23,913 nt of DNA from an uncultured Lachnospiraceae bacterium (GTDB lineage Bacteria > Bacillota > Clostridia > Lachnospirales > Lachnospiraceae), in contig CAKRNW010000020.1 of NCBI GenBank assembly GCA_934371505.1, positions 1 through 23,913 of the forward strand, written 5' to 3'. The notes under the pieces are model-generated. The model worked only from the letters and a program-made list of their open reading frames with translations, did not search any database and was not told the origin of the DNA. Shown here piece after piece: positions 1 through 6,480 of the stretch (its first letter is position 1; each line of letters begins with the position of its first letter). Position numbers and translations under genes: made by a program.

Positions 1-18
1 CTTTTTTTGACCATAGAC

Positions 19-45
19 ACCAATTTTTGCATTGCTCATATAATA
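19..45 (+). promoter_or_regulatory. Candidate sporulation sigma (SigK/SigE-type) promoter of cotJABC
   Basis: The element CATATAATA at 37-45 fits the SigK -10 pattern CATAnnnTA and nearly fits the SigE -10 pattern CATACAnT. An AC dinucleotide at 19-20 lies 16 bases upstream, as expected for a SigK -35. Transcription would start at about 51, too close to the GTG at 53 for that codon to be served by a ribosome binding site. In Bacillus subtilis cotJABC is mother-cell (SigE) controlled; which mother-cell sigma acts here cannot be decided from sequence. Confidence 0.4.
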
Positions 46-69
46 GGATAAAGTGAAAAGAAAGTATGC

Positions 70-73
70 GAGG
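70..73 (+). promoter_or_regulatory. Ribosome binding site deciding the cotJA start
   Basis: GAGG at 70-73 sits 6 bases before the ATG at 80 (and 3 before the ATG at 77). It favours initiation there over the upstream in-frame GTG at 53, which has only a weak AGGA 4 bases ahead of it. Confidence 0.45.
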
Positions 74-79
74 ATCATG

Positions 80-247
80 ATGAGACCATATATGGAAAAA
101 GACTGGGTAGCAGAATTTCCGGCAGCCATGGCTTATGTGCCGTGGCAGTATCTGACACAAACCTTTGAAAACCTGGATGAGGCTTTTAACGAGGGAACTA
201 TCTTTCCAGAGTTGTGGAAACCCTTTGAGGGAAGGAGGGATATGTGA
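80..247 (+). CDS. cotJA: Spore coat-associated protein CotJA
   Basis: This is a short CotJA-family protein, the first gene of the cotJABC spore-coat operon; the family is needed for assembly of CotJC into the coat. The recognisable core is AMAYVPWQ followed by a conserved GTIFPELWKPFEG stretch near the C-terminus. An in-frame stop at 44-46 bounds the frame upstream. I chose the ATG at 80 (55 residues) because of the GAGG site and the predicted transcription start near 51; the GTG at 53 (64 residues) and the ATG at 77 are alternatives. The stop codon overlaps the start of cotJB, so translation is probably coupled. Family identification is firm; the exact start is less certain. Confidence 0.85.
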   Translation: MRPYMEKDWVAEFPAAMAYVPWQYLTQTFENLDEAFNEGTIFPELWKPFEGRRDM

Positions 248-510
248 TGATGCAGAATTCAGACCAGGCAAGAATGTTACACAGAATTGATGTCATCAGT
301 TTTATCTGTATTGAGATGCAGCTTTATCTGGACACCCACCCTTATGAGGAAGATGCCATCGCCTATTTCAACCGGAATATGCAGAGGCTCAACCAGTTAA
401 AACGGGAATATTCCAGAATGTACACGCCTCTGACACTGGCGTATGCAGACACAGACAGCCAAAAATGGAAATGGGTATTAGACCCTATGCCGTGGGAAGG
501 GGGATGCTAG
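247..510 (+). CDS. cotJB: Spore coat protein CotJB
   Basis: The CotJB family is recognised by the sequence of LDTHPYEEDAIAYF and the C-terminal WVLDPMPWEGG stretch, and by its fixed place between cotJA and cotJC. The protein is small (about 87 residues), soluble and without membrane segments, matching the family. CotJB is a component of the inner spore coat, made in the mother cell and thought to act together with CotJA and the manganese catalase CotJC. A strong AAGGAGG at 232-238 lies 8 bases before the ATG at 247, which overlaps the cotJA stop (ATGA arrangement); a GTG at 244 and ATG at 250 are alternative starts. cotJC begins 3 bases after its stop. Confidence 0.9.
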   Translation: MMQNSDQARMLHRIDVISFICIEMQLYLDTHPYEEDAIAYFNRNMQRLNQLKREYSRMYTPLTLAYADTDSQKWKWVLDPMPWEGGC

Positions 511-513
511 GTT

Positions 514-1143
514 ATGTGGAATTATGAAAAACGCTTACAGTTTCCGGTAAATATCAAGGAACCCAATCCCAAAATTGCCCAGATTATCATCAGCCAGTAT
601 GGTGGGCCCGACGGGGAAATGGGCGCCAGCATGCGCTATCTGTCCCAGCGTTATGCCACTCCCTACCGTGAGGTAGCCGGAACCATGACGGACATTGGCA
701 CAGAGGAACTGGGACATCTGGAAATGGTAGCTGCCATTGTCCACCAGCTCACCCGGAACATGACCATGGAACAGTTAAAGGAAAGCGGATTTGACCAATA
801 TTATGTAGATCATACCATTGGCATCTGGCCTCAGGCAGCAGGTGGTGTTCCCTTCAATGCCTGTGAGTTCCAGAGTAAAGGCGACATTATCACTGATCTG
901 GTGGAAGACATGGCGGCGGAACAGAAAGCCCGCAGCACCTACGACAATATCCTGCGTCTGGTCAAAGACCCGGATGTGTGTGAACCTATTAAATTCCTAC
1001 GAGCCAGAGAAATTGTACATTTTCAGCGTTTTGGTGAGGCTCTCCGCATCACCCAGGATAAGCTGGATTCCAAAAACTTCTACGCATGTAACCCAGGCTT
1101 TGACACCAACTGCCCCACTGGATGCGGATGCAATAGTAAATAA
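514..1143 (+). CDS. cotJC: Spore coat manganese catalase CotJC
   Basis: This is a 209-residue member of the manganese (non-haem) catalase family, which disproportionates hydrogen peroxide at a di-manganese site in a ferritin-like four-helix bundle; CotJC is the spore-coat form. The expected ligands are visible: Glu35 (GEMGA), Glu65 and His68 (EELGH), Glu136 (DMAAEQ) and the REIVHFQRF helix with His169. Length is that of the short coat-type proteins rather than the roughly 270-residue cytosolic enzymes. An AAGGGGG site lies about 10 bases before the ATG, inside the end of cotJB. The last 18 residues hold four cysteines (192, 200, 204, 206), an extension that may cross-link the protein in the coat. 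It is the last gene of the operon; a hairpin follows. Confidence 0.93.
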   Translation: MWNYEKRLQFPVNIKEPNPKIAQIIISQYGGPDGEMGASMRYLSQRYATPYREVAGTMTDIGTEELGHLEMVAAIVHQLTRNMTMEQLKESGFDQYYVDHTIGIWPQAAGGVPFNACEFQSKGDIITDLVEDMAAEQKARSTYDNILRLVKDPDVCEPIKFLRAREIVHFQRFGEALRITQDKLDSKNFYACNPGFDTNCPTGCGCNSK

Positions 1144-1160
1144 GGCATTCAATGACACTG

Positions 1161-1196
1161 CAAATCCCCTGTCGCAAACTTACGACAGGGGATTTG
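1161..1196. terminator. Perfect 14-bp hairpin between convergent genes
   Basis: Arms 1161-1174 and 1183-1196 are perfectly complementary over 14 bp with an 8-base loop. It lies 17 bases after the cotJC stop and 43 bases beyond the stop of the opposing hydrolase gene, so it is placed to end transcription from both sides. Neither strand has a run of T after the stem, so it is not a textbook intrinsic terminator. It may act as an RNA 3'-end stabiliser or a factor-assisted terminator. Confidence 0.5.
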
Positions 1197-1238
1197 GGTT
1201 GCCGCCGTGCATATGGTTCGGCACACGATGTTTCTCCA

Positions 1239-3095
1239 TTAATCTGCATTTACAGGCTGTATTTGTTTCCGATAAATATCGATTTGAGCGGTAAGCACTT
1301 CCAAGAGTTTATTTACGGTTTCTTCCTCTACTTTTTGATTCTGCAACTGGAATCCCGTTACCTCTCTCGCAATTTTTGACAAAACTTCCACACGTTCGTT
1401 GGCAGTCAAATCAATATTCAATATTTTCAGCCACACTTCGTATTTCTCATCCGCAAATTCTTCAATCCCCTGCGCTTTCAAATCCCTGAGATACATTCCA
1501 ATATTCTCTTGGTTTCTTTCCTCCACAGGAATTGACGTATCCCGTTCAAACCAATCTTTCACAGAACTCAGAATCACATCCCGTCGTTCTGTCTGGCTGG
1601 AGGATTCTTTTTTGTCCTTTCCATCCTTTTGTTCCGTTCTCATCTTCCGAACCATAAATTCAGCCATTTCCGGTGACTTTACCCGAATAACACGGTTTTT
1701 CGCATCTACAAGATATACTCCGGGTGGCATATCGTTTAAGGAACTCTGGCTATACGCCGTTGCCGTCTCCATATCTACATAAACCTGGGAATGTCCCGCA
1801 TTTTTCGGTTGATCTCCACTTTTATCATCCCACGTTCCCTTGCGCTTGCTCATATTGCTGTCAATATGCTGAAGTCCCACATCATGAATGTCCAAGGTAA
1901 TGAATATTCTTTTCGCTCCCAACACTTTCTGGGGAGTAAAAAAAAGATTATGATTGGACAATGGTGTGTAAATAACCGATGTCTCTGCCGAATCTCCCAG
2001 TCCGAGGAATTCATCTTTGCCTTCCTTCACAATCTCCTCTCCTGCCAGATCTATGCTCTCATTAATACCATGGGCAGAACCAGTTCCTGGTACGGGATCA
2101 AACTGAACCAAATCAAATTTTACATAATCCAGATATTGGGGATACTGTTCCCTTATCCATGCCCGAATCATCATGGCTCCCTCTGCGGCTCCCACACCAC
2201 CTCGGCTATGACCTTTTAACCGAATCAACACTGGTCTAAAGCTCTCATTATGTTCCAGTTTTGACTTCCATTGTTCAAATTTAGGTGTCAAGTATGCAGA
2301 TGCCAATTCCAACACATATTTTCTGTTATTTTCAATAGAATGGACTCCACTATTGCTCATGCCCTTCTTCAGACCAGCAACCGGACCTGAGATTGAATAC
2401 TTCACACGACTCTGGGAGATGGTTTTTTTTCGTACTTCCTCAATATTTCCAAAATTTTCGACGAATGTATTTTTCTTCCCCGAAACTCTCTCGATTTCAT
2501 CCGAGTATTCTGTCTTGTATCGATCTTTAATACTTTCCAGAAGCTCCGCATCTTCCTCTTTCATTTTTTGTGTATTTTTATAATACTGAGAGGATTTCAA
2601 CGCAAAAAAATTGCAGAATTTTCTCCATGTCCCCACTTTTTTCTTTGTTTTGTATTCTTTTTCAACTTTTTTGCGAATTGATTCTTCCGTTATTTTCCCA
2701 TGTCCTACTTCATTTTTTCCTCTGTGTTCTCTCCGAAATTGGTCAAACCCGGAACCAGCCAGGGAAAAATCAAGGATATCATTCTCCTGCTCCATCCTTG
2801 TGCCACGGTTACACCTTAACTCCAGTACTTTTGCATCCTGGATGTCAGGATTTGGTTTATAATCTTCCTTTTTCGATACCTTTTGCTGAAAATCTGTATA
2901 CACATTCGGCATATATTTGCTAATCTGCTGACAAACTGCACTCAATTTATTCTTTTTAATGAGTTTGGAAAGCTTTGATTCGTTGCCAACCATATCAATA
3001 TCTTTGCGGTTTCCCTCTACTTCCGCATAATCTGTTTTGGTAACGATATATAAATTTTCATGCTGTTGTTTTTGTTCCATTAAATCATTTGGCAT
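1239..3095 (-). CDS. Putative alpha/beta-hydrolase (GHSRGG serine hydrolase), unknown function
   Basis: I do not recognise a named family. The 618-residue protein contains GHSRGG at 295-300, a nucleophile elbow of lipase/esterase type with Ser297, followed 36 residues later by FDPVPG (Asp333) and later by AGHSQVYVD with His435; this spacing fits a Ser-Asp-His triad. A glycine-rich segment at 109-117 (DFSLAGSGF) could supply the oxyanion hole. The remainder is highly charged and helical: residues 130-230 are rich in Lys and Glu, and 485-610 look like helical bundle. No signal peptide, membrane segment or lipobox is seen, so it is probably cytoplasmic or exported by a specialised system. The RBS GAGGAGG lies inside the 3' end of the GNAT gene, 3 bases away, so the two form an operon. 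GHSRG plus FDPVPG together recall bacterial effector-type lipases, but that is inference. Confidence 0.7.
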   Translation of the reverse strand: MPNDLMEQKQQHENLYIVTKTDYAEVEGNRKDIDMVGNESKLSKLIKKNKLSAVCQQISKYMPNVYTDFQQKVSKKEDYKPNPDIQDAKVLELRCNRGTRMEQENDILDFSLAGSGFDQFRREHRGKNEVGHGKITEESIRKKVEKEYKTKKKVGTWRKFCNFFALKSSQYYKNTQKMKEEDAELLESIKDRYKTEYSDEIERVSGKKNTFVENFGNIEEVRKKTISQSRVKYSISGPVAGLKKGMSNSGVHSIENNRKYVLELASAYLTPKFEQWKSKLEHNESFRPVLIRLKGHSRGGVGAAEGAMMIRAWIREQYPQYLDYVKFDLVQFDPVPGTGSAHGINESIDLAGEEIVKEGKDEFLGLGDSAETSVIYTPLSNHNLFFTPQKVLGAKRIFITLDIHDVGLQHIDSNMSKRKGTWDDKSGDQPKNAGHSQVYVDMETATAYSQSSLNDMPPGVYLVDAKNRVIRVKSPEMAEFMVRKMRTEQKDGKDKKESSSQTERRDVILSSVKDWFERDTSIPVEERNQENIGMYLRDLKAQGIEEFADEKYEVWLKILNIDLTANERVEVLSKIAREVTGFQLQNQKVEEETVNKLLEVLTAQIDIYRKQIQPVNAD

Positions 3096-3098
3096 ATT

Positions 3099-3998
3099 CT
3101 ACACCTCCTCTTCCCGATTTTCGGCATTCAAATCCAATACTCCCCGCCTTACCAGAAGTGGTTCTCTTTCCGGGAAAAAGTAGGAAAGAATTTTAGCTAC
3201 CGGTGTTCTGGAACATATAATATTCACATAGGAATCCGGAGAATAATGCTTTTCTGCCTCCTGCTTTGCATAAAGCATCAGCTTTGCCAGCTCTGTCCGA
3301 TGTTCTCCCTGCATTTCAAGGCTACGAATCTCCACATAATCATCCGAAACTCTTTTTACCAAAAGAGCACCTATAATCTTACCATTTTCCAGATAGCAGC
3401 AGCTTACTTTTCCATCGTAATCTTTCATGTTATCGCTCAGATGCTTATCTATTTCTGAATATTCTGGCAATCTTTCTATATATTCCCTGAAAGAGGATGC
3501 ATGTATCTCACTAAGAGGTATAATCTCGGCAGTATTCAGTTTGGGAAGTTTTATGTCCTTTAGAAAATCTTTCATCTGAATAATCAGTTCATAGTCATCC
3601 GTGATACCGAATTCAAAATCCCAGGTTTGCAGATAACTGCAAAGCTGGTCATACTCTGCTGCCAATGGGAGATCACACATCACATATTGCTGGCCGGAAT
3701 TTTTTATCACAGAAAGGTATTCTTTCATCAGCATATCCGCGGCGCCCTGCTCTCTATACCCTTCTCCTATATAAAACCAACGAATCAGAGAGGTCATCAA
3801 ATCTTCATCCTCCTCATTGGTTCCATCCAACATATCAAATACCACTGCACCAACCGCCTGTGCCGTATTTTCTTTTTCGTTCACATCCAAAAGGCCAATG
3901 CCAAAACGATTATCTTCCTTAAGCCCTTCCAGAAGGTATCTGGGAATTAAATCTTGAAACAACACTTTATTTTCTTCCACAATTGAGGTAACAAGCAT
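3099..3998 (-). CDS. Tandem GNAT-type N-acetyltransferase-like protein
   Basis: This 299-residue protein looks like two GNAT acetyltransferase folds in tandem. The N-terminal half has a beta-strand AVGAVVFDML followed by an acidic loop and the acetyl-CoA-binding-like YREQGAADML (81-90), close to the Q/RxxGxG/A signature. The second half has IIGALLVKR and EIRSLEM strands, and a helix from ELAKLMLYAKQEAEK, but lacks a clear RxxGxG, so it may be a degenerate partner domain. The substrate cannot be told. AAGGAG lies 7 bases before the ATG, supporting this start. It is the first gene of a two-gene operon with the downstream putative serine hydrolase; both are more AT-rich than surrounding genes. 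Confidence 0.75.
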   Translation of the reverse strand: MLVTSIVEENKVLFQDLIPRYLLEGLKEDNRFGIGLLDVNEKENTAQAVGAVVFDMLDGTNEEDEDLMTSLIRWFYIGEGYREQGAADMLMKEYLSVIKNSGQQYVMCDLPLAAEYDQLCSYLQTWDFEFGITDDYELIIQMKDFLKDIKLPKLNTAEIIPLSEIHASSFREYIERLPEYSEIDKHLSDNMKDYDGKVSCCYLENGKIIGALLVKRVSDDYVEIRSLEMQGEHRTELAKLMLYAKQEAEKHYSPDSYVNIICSRTPVAKILSYFFPEREPLLVRRGVLDLNAENREEEV

Positions 3999-4048
3999 TG
4001 ATGTTCTCCTTTACATTCATACATTTCATTGGATAATTGAATGGCATT

Positions 4049-4076
4049 AGTATACCACATATTTCTTGTAAAATAA
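4049..4076 (-). promoter_or_regulatory. Promoter of the GNAT/hydrolase operon
   Basis: On the minus strand TATACT (4054-4049) is preceded by TGG, giving an extended -10 (TGnTATACT). A weak -35 TTATTT at 4076-4071 is 16 bases upstream. Transcription would start about 44 bases before the GNAT ATG. The -35 lies inside a perfect AT-rich palindrome (4070-4083). Confidence 0.5.
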
Positions 4077-4083
4077 TTATTTT
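4070..4083. repeat. Perfect 14-bp AT palindrome over the -35 region
   Basis: AAAATAATTATTTT reads the same on both strands and covers the -35 of the GNAT/hydrolase promoter, a position where a repressor operator would be expected. AT-rich palindromes also occur by chance, so the regulatory reading is only a suggestion. Confidence 0.3.
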
Positions 4084-4096
4084 CGACAAAATTCAC

Positions 4097-4140
4097 AAAA
4101 AATAAATCCTCGCCACTATCCGGCAAGGACTTATTTTTTT
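4097..4140 (-). terminator. Intrinsic terminator of gpmI
   Basis: On the minus strand, arms of about 15 bp (AAATAAGTCCTTGCC pairing with GGCGAGGATTTATTT, two G-U pairs) enclose a 7-base loop and run into TTTTTT. It starts about 30 bases after the gpmI stop. The opposite strand also ends in a long T run, so the element could work in both directions. Confidence 0.85.
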
Positions 4141-4171
4141 ACAATGATATCAGTTTCATTCTAAAATGGAA

Positions 4172-5716
4172 TTATTTTTCAATCAGTAAGGATTTGCCAG
4201 TCATTTCCTTGGGTTGCTCTTTGCCCATTACCTGGATTAAGGTAGGCACGATATCTGCCAGACAGCCGCCCTCACGCAATCCGTAGCCATCCTCATAATT
4301 TACCAGGATGAAAGGAACCTGATTGGTGGTGTGTGCAGTGAAGGGGGCGCCGGTCTCATAATCGATCATCTGCTCTGCATTACCGTGGTCTGCACAGATA
4401 AACAGCACACCGCCCATCTCTTTGACCGCATCCACAGCCTTGCCTACACACTCATCCACTACTTCTACCGCTTTGATAGCAGCAGGAATCACACCGGTAT
4501 GACCTACCATATCCGGGTTTGCAAAGTTGATGATAATCACATCGTATTTATCGGATTTGATAGCATTGACCAGCTTATCGCATACCTCGTAGGCGCTCAT
4601 CTGAGGCTTCAGATCATAGGTTGCCACATCCTTCGGGGAATTCACCAGAATACGATCCTCGCCGGGATTGGGCTCCTCCACACCTCCGTTAAAGAAGAAG
4701 GTTACATGGGCATATTTCTCAGTCTCAGCGATACGAGCCTGTTTCATGCCATTTGCTGCCAGCCACTCACCGAAGGTGTTGGTTACGGAAATTTTGTGGA
4801 ATGCCACTTCTTTATTGGGAATCAAAGGATCATACTCTGTAAAGCATACGAAGGTAAGATCCAGTCTGCTTCCTCTGTCAAACGCGGTAAAATCGTCATC
4901 GCAGAAGCAATGGGTGATCTCACGGGCACGGTCGGGACGGAAGTTAAAGAATACAACGGAATCCTTATCTTTAATGGCTGCCACCGGTGCGCCATTCTTT
5001 TCTACCACGAAAGGAACTACGAACTCGTCGGTCTTGCCATTGTCATAGGATGCCTGTACGCCTTCTGCTGCAGACGTTGCTTTGCCGCCCTCGCCCTTGG
5101 TCATGGCATCGTAAGCAAATTTCACACGGTCATAGTTTTTATCTCTGTCCATTGCATAGTAACGGCCGCTGACTGTTGCAATCTCACCGACACCGATTTT
5201 CTTCATCTCAGCTTCCAGCTCTTCTACATAGCCTTTACCGCTGGAAGGAGGCGTATCACGGCCGTCCAGGAAGCAATGTACATAAACCTTCTCCAGACCG
5301 TTTCTCTTTGCCATTTCCAACAAACCATACAGATGGGTGTTGTGGCTGTGTACTCCACCGTCAGACAACAAACCGAACGTATGCAGTGCGCTGTTATTTT
5401 TCTTGCAGTTTTCCATTGCCTTTAAGAGTGCCTCATTCTTAAAGAAATCTCCATCCTGAATCTCTTTGGTGATACGGGTCAGCTCCTGGTATACAATACG
5501 TCCTGCACCCATATTCAGGTGGCCTACCTCAGAGTTACCCATCTGTCCCTCCGGAAGTCCTACTGCCATTCCGCTGGCATTACCTCTTACGAAGGGATAC
5601 TTGCTCATCAGCTCATCCATGACAGGAGTTTTTGCCAGTGCAACAGCATTGCCTTCTGTCTTATCATTTAATCCATATCCATCAAGGATCATCAATACTA
5701 CCGGTTTCTTACTCAT
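4172..5716 (-). CDS. gpmI: 2,3-bisphosphoglycerate-independent phosphoglycerate mutase
   Basis: This enzyme interconverts 3- and 2-phosphoglycerate in glycolysis and gluconeogenesis, using a phosphoserine intermediate and two Mn ions. At 514 residues it has the family's usual length. The N-terminal metal-binding ILDGYGLND holds Asp12, and NSEVGHLNMG contains the catalytic Ser62. Further conserved blocks are SDGGVHSH, DGRDTPP, NFRPDRAR, the metal site CADHGNAEQM and FTAHTTNQVPF near the C-terminus. The start is supported by GAGGAGA about 9 bases upstream. It stands alone here with its own promoter and terminator rather than in a gap-pgk-tpiA-gpmI glycolytic cluster. Identification is very firm. 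Confidence 0.97.
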   Translation of the reverse strand: MSKKPVVLMILDGYGLNDKTEGNAVALAKTPVMDELMSKYPFVRGNASGMAVGLPEGQMGNSEVGHLNMGAGRIVYQELTRITKEIQDGDFFKNEALLKAMENCKKNNSALHTFGLLSDGGVHSHNTHLYGLLEMAKRNGLEKVYVHCFLDGRDTPPSSGKGYVEELEAEMKKIGVGEIATVSGRYYAMDRDKNYDRVKFAYDAMTKGEGGKATSAAEGVQASYDNGKTDEFVVPFVVEKNGAPVAAIKDKDSVVFFNFRPDRAREITHCFCDDDFTAFDRGSRLDLTFVCFTEYDPLIPNKEVAFHKISVTNTFGEWLAANGMKQARIAETEKYAHVTFFFNGGVEEPNPGEDRILVNSPKDVATYDLKPQMSAYEVCDKLVNAIKSDKYDVIIINFANPDMVGHTGVIPAAIKAVEVVDECVGKAVDAVKEMGGVLFICADHGNAEQMIDYETGAPFTAHTTNQVPFILVNYEDGYGLREGGCLADIVPTLIQVMGKEQPKEMTGKSLLIEK

Positions 5717-5771
5717 AGATCATTCTCCTCTTTCTTGTTTCTATGCTATAATCTAAATCTTTCAACTCTCG

Positions 5772-5800
5772 ATTATACATGAAAAAATTTTTATTGACAA
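5772..5800 (-). promoter_or_regulatory. Strong SigA-type promoter of gpmI
   Basis: On the minus strand TTGTCA (5800-5795), a 17-base spacer and a perfect TATAAT (5777-5772) form a near-consensus housekeeping promoter. The -35 box overlaps the last codons of thiN, so gpmI is transcribed independently of thiN as well as possibly by read-through. The predicted transcript has a leader of about 50 bases. Confidence 0.8.
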
Positions 5801-6444
5801 GACCACTCCACCATAATCAGAAGCTCACCATCTTCCACTCTCACCTGTGCTTCTTCGCTTTGGATAAATTCATTGCTGATTCCAATGGGGAAATCGTTTG
5901 TCACCGTAGCTTCTGCCAAGGGATACTTCATCCCCCGGATGGTCACTTTTTCCGCTTTTTCTCCCATAGAAAACAGGGACATCCGTCCTTCCACACCAGT
6001 ATGAAAAGTAATTTCTTCATTGCGGATTACCGTAACCAGCTGCCGTTCCGTAAGAATATACCCAACTGCCCCTTGTTTCTTCAGGAAAAGCAGCGTCTGG
6101 ATATTGGCAATAGAATGATCCAGTCTTCCACCCAGTGCCCCATAAAAATAAAATTTCCGGTATCCCCGTTCCAGTCCTTCCCGCACTGCCGCCAGCGTAT
6201 CTGTATCATCCTTTTCCGGTTTCAACCGATGGATTCGCGATGGGTCATCTGTCTCAATTTCTTTCATTACCATTCTTTCTTCTTCGGAAGCCGAATCCAT
6301 ATCCCCTAAAAGCAAATCCGGCAAAATTCCTAACATCTGACAATACCGGAAGCCCCCGTCCACAGCGATGACATAATCACCCTCTTCCACCGGTATTTCA
6401 ATGGGGACAAATTCTCCCGCACACACCAGTATACATTTTCCCAT
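5791..6444 (-). CDS. thiN: Thiamine pyrophosphokinase
   Basis: ThiN transfers pyrophosphate from ATP to thiamine, giving the cofactor thiamine diphosphate. The family signatures are all present: VDGGFRYC (28-35), PDLLLGDMDS (42-51), KDDTDTLAA (78-86) and GALGGRLDH (102-110), the Asp residues of which bind Mg-nucleotide. Length of 217 residues is typical. A C-terminal beta domain that binds thiamine follows, with a GISNEF segment. AGGAAAGG lies about 12 bases before the ATG, a long spacing. No TPP riboswitch is visible upstream; the 36 bases to the divergent metallopeptidase gene are too short to hold one. In many Clostridia and Bacilli thiN follows rpe and rsgA; here that linkage is absent. 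Confidence 0.95.
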   Translation of the reverse strand: MGKCILVCAGEFVPIEIPVEEGDYVIAVDGGFRYCQMLGILPDLLLGDMDSASEEERMVMKEIETDDPSRIHRLKPEKDDTDTLAAVREGLERGYRKFYFYGALGGRLDHSIANIQTLLFLKKQGAVGYILTERQLVTVIRNEEITFHTGVEGRMSLFSMGEKAEKVTIRGMKYPLAEATVTNDFPIGISNEFIQSEEAQVRVEDGELLIMVEWSCQ

Positions 6445-6464
6445 CGTGCAAATTTTCCTTTCCT

Positions 6465-6474
6465 GTGTTACACT
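6465..6474 (+). promoter_or_regulatory. Candidate extended -10 for the metallopeptidase gene
   Basis: TGTTACACT (about 6466-6474) matches the extended -10 form TGnTAnnnT. No good -35 is seen 17 bases upstream. If used, transcription would begin about one base before the ATG at 6481, giving a nearly leaderless message, consistent with the absence of any Shine-Dalgarno sequence. Confidence 0.3.
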
Positions 6475-6480
6475 CTGTAT

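Noticed and set aside
818..1294. Plus-strand frame of 158 codons overlapping cotJC
   Set aside because: It lies mostly inside the conserved cotJC frame and runs through the hairpin; shadow of the real gene.
4331..5425. Long plus-strand frame of 364 codons opposite gpmI
   Set aside because: It is the complement of a highly conserved gene, has no ribosome binding site, and its translation is rich in Cys/His with no recognisable domain.
6445..6480. Possible TPP riboswitch ahead of thiN
   Set aside because: Only 36 bases separate thiN from the divergent gene, and no thi-box-like sequence is seen on the minus strand there or just inside the neighbour.
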